Part shown: piece by piece, positions 1-5,562 of the stretch
Numbering within the stretch: the first letter of the stretch is position 1
Layout: each line of letters starts with the position of its first letter
Source: JAIRTY01 sp050257395
GTDB taxonomy: Bacteria > Actinomycetota > Actinomycetes > Streptosporangiales > Streptosporangiaceae
DNA length: 12,174 nt
Reading direction: 5' to 3'
NCBI GenBank assembly: GCA_050257395.1
Contig: JBLMWU010000003.1
Span: 1 to 12,174 of the forward strand
Notes under the pieces: generated by a model
What the model was told of the DNA's origin: nothing
What the model saw: the letters and a program-made list of their open reading frames with translations, nothing else
Database searches by the model: none
Position numbers and translations under genes: made by a program

Positions 1-4
1 TCCG

Positions 5-262
5 TTATCGCGCGAGGCTGGCGAGCAGGAGCGGGTGCTCCATGACGCCGTCACCTTCCTCGCGGCGGCGGCGCATCAGGGCGGCGAGGAAGAGCGGGTG
101 CTCGAAGATCCGCTCGCCGCCACCGCCGCGGCGGCGGCGCGCGAGCATGGCCAGCAGCAGCGGGTGCTCGATGACCTGCTCACCTTCGTCCTCACGGCGG
201 CTGATGAGCGCGGCGAGCTCAGCCGCCTCGGTCATCTGGCTGCGCTCCGTGGTCGTGGTCAT
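5..262 (-). CDS. Small tandem-repeat protein of unknown function (85 aa)
   Basis: I do not recognise a family. The protein is complete, with an ATG start and a TAA stop. After a short polar N-terminus (MTTTTERSQ) it consists of about four units of 21-22 residues. Units 2 to 4 begin with EHP at residues 32, 54 and 75 and read EHPLLLA-x-L-x-RRRR followed by a Gly- or Glu-rich turn. The first unit (about residues 12-31, with AALISRRE) is a degenerate copy, and the last stops after EHPLLLASLAR. Each unit pairs a hydrophobic Leu/Ala stretch with an Arg cluster, so amphipathic cationic helices joined by flexible turns are likely. There is no signal peptide, Cys or membrane span. A strong Shine-Dalgarno sequence and the in-phase repeats support a real gene. 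Possible roles include a scaffold, a nucleic-acid or membrane-binding peptide, or a multi-core precursor peptide. No maturation gene is visible, although the left edge cuts off the downstream context. Confidence 0.72.
   Translation of the reverse strand: MTTTTERSQMTEAAELAALISRREDEGEQVIEHPLLLAMLARRRRGGGGERIFEHPLFLAALMRRRREEGDGVMEHPLLLASLAR
30..169. repeat. Three direct copies of an 11-bp DNA repeat inside the small ORF
   Basis: AGCGGGTGCTC occurs at 30-40, 93-103 and 159-169, spaced 63 and 66 bp (21 and 22 codons). On the minus strand it encodes the start of each EHPLL unit. Identity at the DNA level, including wobble positions, suggests recent duplication or ongoing homogenisation of the units. 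Confidence 0.85.
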
Positions 263-266
263 GCAT

Positions 267-273
267 CCTCCCC
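267..273 (-). promoter_or_regulatory. Ribosome binding site of the repeat-protein gene
   Basis: The minus strand reads GGGGAGG, four bases before the ATG at 262. It is one of the best Shine-Dalgarno matches in the window and fixes this start. No convincing -10/-35 pair is seen in 274-425. Confidence 0.7.
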
Positions 274-425
274 TTTGAGGTAGCCCTGCGGACAGAATCC
301 CGGCCCGGGCAGCCAGCCGCCGCCCGCAGCCTGCTGATGAGGTACCGCCGCATACCTGTCCAGGCCACTCCCCGCCTACCTCACCCGCAGCGGGCGAACT
401 TCCCGGTGAGCCGCTGGCCCGGGGT

Positions 426-449
426 GCCCCCGCGCGGCGACCCGGGGGC
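426..449 (-). terminator. GC hairpin after the topoisomerase gene
   Basis: GCCCCCG (426-432) pairs with CGGGGGC (443-449) around a 10-nt loop, starting directly after the topoisomerase stop codon. There is no T-tract, so it could be a U-less terminator or simply a 3'-end-stabilising hairpin. Confidence 0.35.
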
Positions 450-1469
450 TCAGGCGTTGCGGAGCAGCTTCAGGACGGCCTCTTCCACCGGGCCCTGGGT
501 GGCGAGCTCGCCGTACGCGGCCTCCTCGCCCAGCAGTTCCAGCGCCGGGGCGATGGTGGTCCCCTGCTCGTACAGGTCGATCACGCGCGGGTCGATGTAG
601 GAGGCGCGGGCCACTGCCGGGGTGTTGCCCAGGTACTCGGCGACCTCCCTGACCGCCCGGACCACCGCCCGCTGCCGGCCCGCGGTTCCCGCCGGCACCC
701 GCGACGACACGGCCAGCGCGACCGCCGCCAGCACGGTGGCGTGCCAGGTGCGGAAGTCCTTGGCGCTGAAGCCGTCACCCGCGATCTCGCGGAGGTAGCC
801 GTTGACATCCTCGCTGCGCACGTCGTGCCAGCCGCGCGTGCTGCGGTAGGCCAGCAGCTCCGGGCCGCCGCCCCGGCGGCGCTTGAGCGCCAGCAGCACC
901 CGGCGCACGTCCGGCTCGACCACCGCGTGCTCCCGCTGCTTGCTGCCCTTGGCCGGGTACTCGAAGGTGACCGCCCCGTTGGTGCACGTGACGTGCTCCC
1001 GCAGCAGGGTGGCGATGCCGAAGGTCTCGTTCTCCTCCGCGTACTCCTCGCCGCCGAGCCGGAAGAACCCGATGTCGAGCAGGCGCACCGCGGCGGCGAG
1101 CACCCGCTCGCGGGTCAGCCCGCGGCCGCCGAGCCGGGCGCAGACCACCTCGCGCAGGTGCGGCAGCCGCTCCGCGAAGTCGAGCGCGTGCTCGTGCTTC
1201 TCCCGGTCCCGCTCGGCCCGCCACGCATCGTGGTAGCGGTACTGGCGGCGGCCTGCCGCGTCGGTGCCGACCGCCTGGATGTGGCCGTCCGGCCACGGGC
1301 AGATCCAGACGTCCCGCCAGGCCGGCGGGATCACCAGCGCCCTGATCCGGGCCAGGGTGGCCTTGTCGGCGACCTTGTCCCCGGCGGCGTCGAAGTAGCA
1401 GAAGCCCCGTCCGTACCGGCGCCTGGTCAGGCCCTCGCCGGACAGGTCCGTCCGGCGGATCCTGGCCAT
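450..1469 (-). CDS. DNA topoisomerase IB (poxvirus/bacterial type)
   Basis: This is an ATP-independent type IB topoisomerase that relaxes supercoils through a 3'-phosphotyrosyl intermediate. From the ATG at 1469 it is 339 aa, a normal length for bacterial members. The N-terminal domain has the typical TRRRYGRGFCYFD, IPPAWRDVWICP and GRRQYRYHDAW stretches (about residues 16-83). Catalytic residues can be placed: Arg137 in IGFFRLGGEEYAEEN, Lys174 in YPAKGSKQ, Arg240 in KDFRTWHA and nucleophile Tyr291 in ASYIDP. The position that is His in vaccinia is Asn282 (YLGNTPA), as is usual in bacterial homologues. An ATG at 1505 would add 12 residues (MHSRPVAGKQSG) that reach into the divergent promoter region, so the ATG at 1469 is preferred, although no strong Shine-Dalgarno precedes either. 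Its neighbours are not functionally related. Confidence 0.93.
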   Translation of the reverse strand: MARIRRTDLSGEGLTRRRYGRGFCYFDAAGDKVADKATLARIRALVIPPAWRDVWICPWPDGHIQAVGTDAAGRRQYRYHDAWRAERDREKHEHALDFAERLPHLREVVCARLGGRGLTRERVLAAAVRLLDIGFFRLGGEEYAEENETFGIATLLREHVTCTNGAVTFEYPAKGSKQREHAVVEPDVRRVLLALKRRRGGGPELLAYRSTRGWHDVRSEDVNGYLREIAGDGFSAKDFRTWHATVLAAVALAVSSRVPAGTAGRQRAVVRAVREVAEYLGNTPAVARASYIDPRVIDLYEQGTTIAPALELLGEEAAYGELATQGPVEEAVLKLLRNA

Positions 1470-1498
1470 GCCGCTCTGTTTCCCGGCCACTGGCCGGC

Positions 1499-1506
1499 TA
1501 TGCATA
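1499..1506. promoter_or_regulatory. TATGCATA palindrome between divergent genes
   Basis: This perfect 8-bp AT-rich palindrome lies in the 41-bp gap between the topoisomerase (ATG at 1469) and hydrolase (ATG at 1511) starts. On each strand it resembles a -10 hexamer (TATGCA). For the hydrolase it would sit at -12 to -7 of a leaderless transcript. No good -35 is seen, and the most conserved final T of the -10 is missing. Confidence 0.3.
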
Positions 1507-1510
1507 CACC

Positions 1511-3175
1511 ATGACGAAGTACCTGTTCCGGCCGCCGCTGTCCACGCCCGAGTCGCGCGCGGGCCGGCCGCCGGAGCGGCGGACCGAGCGCCGGCCGGGC
1601 ATGCTCATCGAGCGGGACATCCCGGTCGAGGTCGCCCCGGGCGAGCCGCTGTACGTGGACGTGTACCGGCCCGACAGCACCGAGCCGGCCGCGCCGCTGA
1701 TCAGCTGGTCGCCGTACGGCAAGCACAACCCGGCGCCGATCGGGATCATCTACCCGAACAGCGGCGTGCTGCCCGAGCACACCTCCGAGCTCACCACGTT
1801 CGAGGCCCCGGACCCGCTGTCCTGGGTGCCGCGCGGCTACGCGCTGGTGCTCGCCGACATCCCCGGCACCTGGTACTCGCGCGGCCGGGCCACCTACTGC
1901 TCGCCGGAGGAAGCGGCCGCCTTCGCCGAGCTGGTCGAGTGGGCCGGGACGCAGGAGTGGAGCAACGGCCGGGTGGGCATCTCCGGCGTGTCCTACCTGA
2001 CCACCTCGCAGTGGCGGGTGGCCGAGCTGAACCCGCCGCACCTGGCCGCGATCAACCCGTGGGAAGGCTGGAGCGACACCTACCGGGAAGTGGTGCGGCA
2101 CGGCGGCATCCCGGAGACCTGGTTCTGGCCGTACATCCAGCAGCGGTGGGGTGCCAGCGTCACCGAGATCGAGGACCTGGCCGCCGAGACCGCCGCCCAC
2201 CCGTTCTGCGACGAGTTCTGGGACTCCAAGAGCGCGGCGCTGGAACGGATCAAGGTGCCGGCGTTCGTGGTGGCCAGCTGGTCGGACCAGGCGCTGCACA
2301 CCCGCGGCACCCTGGATGGGTTCCGGCGGATCGGGTCCGAGCACAAGTGGCTGGACGTGCACGGCCGCAAGAAGTGGGCCTACTACTACCTGCCCGAGTC
2401 GGTGGCCCGCCAGCAGGCGTTCTTCGACTACTTCCTGCACGGCCGCGGGCCGGGGCCCGCGGACTGGCCGCAGGTCCGGATGGAGGTCCGCCGGTCCTAC
2501 TACGCGGGCGGCCACCGCACCGCGCGGCAGTGGCCGCCGGCCGAGACCGAGTACGTGCCGCTGTACCTGCGGGCGGGCACCGGGACGCTGGAGCGCGAGC
2601 TGCCCGCTGGCGAGGAGCAGGTCAGCTACGACAGCCTGGGCAGCGGCCTGGCGCCCCGGCGGGCGCGGTTCGAGCTGACGTTCACCGAGCCCACCGAGCT
2701 GGTCGGGCACATCACCGCGGTGCTGCACATGTCCGCCCCGGACGCGGACGATCTCGACGTGTTCATCGGCCTGTTCAAGCTCGATGCCGGGGGACGGCAG
2801 GTGGGTTTCCCGTACTACGCCCAGTTCGAGGACGGCCCGGTGGCGCTCGGCTGGCAGCGGGCCTCCCGCCGGGAACTCGACCCGGACCGGTCCACCCCGT
2901 ACCTGCCGGTGCTTGCGCACCGGCAGGACCAGCCGGTGCCGCCGGGCGAGGTGGTGCGGCTGGACATCGAAGTGTGGCCGTCCGGCACCCGGTTCGAGCC
3001 GGGGGAGCGGCTGCTGCTGGTCGTGCAGGGCAGCGACATCAACCGTTACCCCAAGCCGCTCGTGTACGCGCGGCACGAGGACACGGTCAATCGCGGCCCG
3101 CACCTCATCCACACCGGCGGCCGGTACGGCTCCCATCTGCTGGTGCCGGTCCTGCCACCGGCCGGCGGGGCATAG
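1511..3175 (+). CDS. CocE/NonD-family alpha/beta hydrolase (acyl esterase or X-Pro peptidase-like)
   Basis: This is a 554-aa serine hydrolase of the CocE/NonD class, whose members cleave esters, amides or X-Pro peptides. There is an N-terminal alpha/beta-hydrolase fold with IERDIPVEVAPG and YVDVYRP at about residues 33-53. The SPYGK motif (residues 67-71) carries the Tyr69 expected to help form the oxyanion hole, and LADIPGTWYSRG follows at about 114-125. The nucleophile is Ser161 in GISGVSYL, the acid is probably Asp259 (SWSDQ), and the base is probably His284 (DVHGRKKW). After a cap region, residues from about 375 to the end form the C-terminal jelly-roll domain typical of the class (ELTFTEPTELVGHITAVL). 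There is no signal peptide, so it should be cytoplasmic. Residues 1-30 are basic, low-complexity and poorly conserved in style. The ATG at 1601 (MLIERDIP) is an alternative start. The substrate cannot be read from sequence. Confidence 0.9.
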   Translation: MTKYLFRPPLSTPESRAGRPPERRTERRPGMLIERDIPVEVAPGEPLYVDVYRPDSTEPAAPLISWSPYGKHNPAPIGIIYPNSGVLPEHTSELTTFEAPDPLSWVPRGYALVLADIPGTWYSRGRATYCSPEEAAAFAELVEWAGTQEWSNGRVGISGVSYLTTSQWRVAELNPPHLAAINPWEGWSDTYREVVRHGGIPETWFWPYIQQRWGASVTEIEDLAAETAAHPFCDEFWDSKSAALERIKVPAFVVASWSDQALHTRGTLDGFRRIGSEHKWLDVHGRKKWAYYYLPESVARQQAFFDYFLHGRGPGPADWPQVRMEVRRSYYAGGHRTARQWPPAETEYVPLYLRAGTGTLERELPAGEEQVSYDSLGSGLAPRRARFELTFTEPTELVGHITAVLHMSAPDADDLDVFIGLFKLDAGGRQVGFPYYAQFEDGPVALGWQRASRRELDPDRSTPYLPVLAHRQDQPVPPGEVVRLDIEVWPSGTRFEPGERLLLVVQGSDINRYPKPLVYARHEDTVNRGPHLIHTGGRYGSHLLVPVLPPAGGA

Positions 3176-3184
3176 CCGGTGACC

Positions 3185-3208
3185 GCCGGCCGGGGCCCCC
3201 GGGCCGGC
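3185..3208. terminator. Hairpin between convergent genes
   Basis: GCCGGCC (3185-3191) pairs with GGCCGGC (3202-3208), with inner G-C pairs after one mismatch. It lies in the 42 bp between the hydrolase stop (3175) and the mgtC-family stop (3218). Being symmetrical, it could terminate both transcripts. There is no T-tract on either side. Confidence 0.4.
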
Positions 3209-3217
3209 TGCGGGGTC

Positions 3218-4006
3218 CTAGTCGGCGATGGCGTTGACGTCGCCGGCGCTGACGGCTTCCACGCCGTCGAGTTCGCTGAGGCTGGCGGCCAGGTCGTCGA
3301 CCGGGGATCTGCCGTGCACGTGCAGAGTGACCTGGACCATCGGCAGGGGAGGAGCGGCCTGGCCGTCGCGGGCGGCTATCCCGGCGTGGCCGGTGATCCC
3401 GGCGTGGCCGGGGAGCTCGGCCGAGACCTCGTCGATGACGAAGCCCTGGCCCGTGGCGACCCTGAGCACGTCCCGCAGGATGCCCCGCCCGTCGGCGTAA
3501 CGGACCATGATCGGGGAAATCGCCGTCCCGGACCGGGGGAGCCAGCGGGCCACGTGCTGGAAGGCGAGTGCCACCACGAGGTACATGGCGGTGGCCGTGG
3601 CGGCGATGATGGGCAGGCCTGCGCCAGCCGCCATCCCGATTGCGGCTGTCACCCAGACCGCGGCGGCGGTGGTGAGGCCGCGCACCGATCCGCGCTGCAC
3701 GAAGATGAGGCCCGCACCGAGGAAGCCCACCCCGCTGACGATCTGCGCGGCCACCCGGGACGGGTCGAGCGTGACCCGGCCGGGGAGTACGACGTCGTAG
3801 AAACCGAACTTGCTGACCAGCATGAACAAGGCGGCGCCGACCCCGACCAGGGTGTGGGTGCGCAGGCCCGCGCTCTTCTGGCGGATCTCCCGCTCCAGGC
3901 CGATGGCCGCCGAGAGGACCAGCGCGACGCCGAGGTCACGGAGCTGGGACCAGCCCTGGGCGGCGGGGTGGCCGGCCAGGGCGAGGCCGGCGGCCAGAAC
4001 ATGCAC
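3218..4006 (-). CDS. MgtC/SapB-family membrane protein
   Basis: This 262-aa inner-membrane protein belongs to a family whose known members support survival in low Mg2+ and inside macrophages by modulating ATP synthase and other membrane partners, rather than by transporting Mg2+. The hallmark motifs are all present: IGLEREIRQKSAGLRTH at about residues 35-51, AAQIVSGVGFLGAGLIF at about 86-102 and RGLTTAAAVWVTAAIG at about 109-124. Four to five hydrophobic segments lie in residues 22-155. Residues 160-262 form the soluble C-terminal domain, probably ACT-like as in longer MgtC proteins. That domain carries a six-residue tandem duplication (GHAGIT/GHAGIA). The start is GTG at 4006, with AGGTGG six bases upstream. 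The gene is separated from the upstream allG-like gene by 117 bp holding a strong stem-loop, so it may be transcribed with it or from its own promoter. Confidence 0.92.
   Translation of the reverse strand: MHVLAAGLALAGHPAAQGWSQLRDLGVALVLSAAIGLEREIRQKSAGLRTHTLVGVGAALFMLVSKFGFYDVVLPGRVTLDPSRVAAQIVSGVGFLGAGLIFVQRGSVRGLTTAAAVWVTAAIGMAAGAGLPIIAATATAMYLVVALAFQHVARWLPRSGTAISPIMVRYADGRGILRDVLRVATGQGFVIDEVSAELPGHAGITGHAGIAARDGQAAPPLPMVQVTLHVHGRSPVDDLAASLSELDGVEAVSAGDVNAIAD
3378..3411. repeat. 18-bp in-frame tandem duplication in the mgtC-family gene
   Basis: ATCCCGGCGTGGCCGG occurs at 3378-3393 and again at 3396-3411, a period of 18 bp. On the minus strand this encodes GHAGIT followed by GHAGIA in the C-terminal domain. 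It does not change the reading frame. Confidence 0.8.
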
Positions 4007-4034
4007 GGGAAACCACCTGGAAAACGTCGGGAAG

Positions 4035-4062
4035 CGGGAGGTACCGCCGGGGCGGTCTCCCG
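4035..4062 (-). terminator. Strong stem-loop: terminator or mgtC leader element
   Basis: CGGGAG (4035-4040) pairs with CTCCCG (4057-4062), and ACCGCC (4043-4048) with GGCGGT (4051-4056). The only interruption is a 2-nt GT bulge at 4041-4042, giving about 11-12 pairs around a tight GC loop. On the minus strand it lies 61 nt after the allG-like stop and 28 nt before the mgtC-family GTG. A TTTT run (4021-4024) follows about 11 nt after the stem. It could end the fdrA-allG transcript or act as an attenuator in an mgtC leader. Sequence alone cannot decide. Confidence 0.45.
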
Positions 4063-4123
4063 TGCCTACCCGCCGCGGGCGCGCCTATTCTGCGGGTTCT
4101 GCCCCGTATGGGCGCTTACGGGT

Positions 4124-5527
4124 TCACGGCGCGGCGGGCGGCAGGGCCGCGGCGAGGGCCCGCAGGGCCGCCGGGAACACCGCGGCGGGCGGCGTGACCA
4201 GGCCCGCCCCGACCTGCCCGGTGCCGGCCACCTTGCCCGCCATGCCGGTGTTGATCTGCGGCAGGATCCCGGTACGGGTCACCAGCGTCACGTCGATGCC
4301 GGCCGGGGTGCCGCGGAAGTCGAGCGCCGGGATGGCGAACACCGGGTGCTCGGCCAGCGTGATCTCGTACATGCGGCGGGTGCTGGCGAGCGCGTCCGCC
4401 ACCGTGCCGCCGACCAGGCGCACGATGGCCGGCGCGGTGGCCATGGCGAAGCCGCCGAGCCCGGCCGTCTCGGTGATCGCCGAGTCGCCGATGTCGGGGT
4501 TCGCGTCGCCGGGCCCGTACCCGGCGAGGAACAGCCCGTCCGGCACCAGGGCAGGCGCGGTGAACCACTGGCCGCCGGTACCGGAGACCTGGATGCCGAA
4601 GTCGGTGCCGTTGCGGGCCATCGCCACCACCAGGCTGGAGCCGGGCACGTCCCGCGCCGCGTCCATCGCCAGCTTGCACGCGGGCATCGCCAGGTTGAGG
4701 AAGAAGTGGTCGTTGCCGCCGATGAACGCGGCGGCCGCGGCCACGTCGGCCGCGGGCGACCCGGACCCGATCATGGCGGGCAGCAGGTCCCGCAGGAGCA
4801 TCAGCGTGCCGGCCCGGTTCCGGTTGTGCGCCTCGTCGCCCATCTGCACCATCTGGGCGAGGATCGCGGTGATGTCCACCGGGCCGTGGGCGCGCACCGC
4901 CGCCTGCAGCAGCGGGCCCAGCACCGCCGACATCCAGCGCAGCCGCTCCAGCACCGCCGGGTCATAGGCGCCGTACCGCAGCACCTTGCCCAGGCCCTCG
5001 TTCAGCGGGCAGTAGGCCTGCTGCCCGGTCGCCGGGTCCTCCAGCACGTACACCCACATCGACGGGGAGATCACCCCGGCCATCGGGCCGACCGCGCGCC
5101 GGTGGTGGCAGGAGTCCAGGGTGAACTGCCCGCGGGCGGCCAGGTCCGCAGCCGCCTCCGGGTCTGCGGCCAGGCCTTCGAGCACGGCCGCGCCCATGAG
5201 CGCGCCGCGCAGCGGGCCGGACGCGCGGTCCCAGCCGGCCGGCGGCCCGGCGTGCAGGAACTCGCCGGGCCGCAGCCCCAGCACGTCCCGGGCCGGCCGC
5301 ACGTCGGCCAGCCACGCCCGGGAGGCGAGCATCCGGCCGGACGCGGCGGCGTTGGCGGCCGCCCGGCGCGGGTCGGCCAGCACGGCGGCGAGGTCTGCCT
5401 CGGTGCCCGGCATCGGCGGCGCCCAGTCCACCCGGGTCACCGGCGCGCCCTGTGCCTGCGCGGCGTCCGCCAGCAGGCCGGCCCCGGCGGTGATCAGCCG
5501 CAGGTCGCGGCGCAGCAGATCGGTCAT
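4124..5527 (-). CDS. allG: DUF1116 protein, AllG/YlbE-like oxamate carbamoyltransferase subunit
   Basis: This 467-aa protein aligns by eye over its whole length with E. coli YlbE. Shared blocks include VTRVDWAPP (residues 30-38), FLHAGPPAGWDR (90-101), QMGDEAHNRNRAGT (229-241), MARNGTDFGIQVSG (303-316) and IGDSAITETAGLGGFAMATA (346-365). YlbE was reported as AllG, one of three subunits (AllFGH) of E. coli oxamate carbamoyltransferase, which splits N-carbamoyl-oxamate (oxalurate) into oxamate and carbamoyl phosphate in allantoin use. It is a cytoplasmic protein. The ATG at 5527 has AGAGGG five bases upstream and overlaps the stop of a 12-codon bridging ORF, so translation is probably coupled to fdrA. 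No allH (DUF2877) gene is nearby. The function is inferred from homology, and another carbamoylated substrate is possible in this organism. Confidence 0.9.
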   Translation of the reverse strand: MTDLLRRDLRLITAGAGLLADAAQAQGAPVTRVDWAPPMPGTEADLAAVLADPRRAAANAAASGRMLASRAWLADVRPARDVLGLRPGEFLHAGPPAGWDRASGPLRGALMGAAVLEGLAADPEAAADLAARGQFTLDSCHHRRAVGPMAGVISPSMWVYVLEDPATGQQAYCPLNEGLGKVLRYGAYDPAVLERLRWMSAVLGPLLQAAVRAHGPVDITAILAQMVQMGDEAHNRNRAGTLMLLRDLLPAMIGSGSPAADVAAAAAFIGGNDHFFLNLAMPACKLAMDAARDVPGSSLVVAMARNGTDFGIQVSGTGGQWFTAPALVPDGLFLAGYGPGDANPDIGDSAITETAGLGGFAMATAPAIVRLVGGTVADALASTRRMYEITLAEHPVFAIPALDFRGTPAGIDVTLVTRTGILPQINTGMAGKVAGTGQVGAGLVTPPAAVFPAALRALAAALPPAAP

Positions 5528-5562
5528 GACAGCCCTCTGCCGGGACCGGTGCGGGCGGTCAT
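5524..5562 (-). CDS. 12-codon ORF bridging fdrA and the DUF1116 gene
   Basis: The peptide is MTARTGPGRGLS followed by TGA. Its ATG overlaps the fdrA stop as ATGA (5559-5562), and its own TGA overlaps the next gene's ATG as ATGA (5524-5527). It fills the 31-bp gap between the two large genes exactly. It contains the AGAGGG that serves the downstream gene. It may be a translational-coupling device rather than a functional peptide, or the overlaps may be chance. Confidence 0.3.
   Translation of the reverse strand: MTARTGPGRGLS

Noticed and set aside
1..262. The left-end repeats as a CRISPR array or satellite
   Set aside because: The 11-bp repeats are in phase with a reading frame and separated by related coding sequence, not by unique spacers.
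1470..1505. Upstream ATG at 1505 as start of topoisomerase IB
   Set aside because: It adds 12 residues not typical of the family and pushes into the divergent promoter region; the ATG at 1469 gives the usual N-terminus.
4101..4113. Short GCCC/GGGC hairpin just after the DUF1116 stop
   Set aside because: Only four pairs and no T-tract; the much stronger stem at 4035-4062 is a better terminator candidate.
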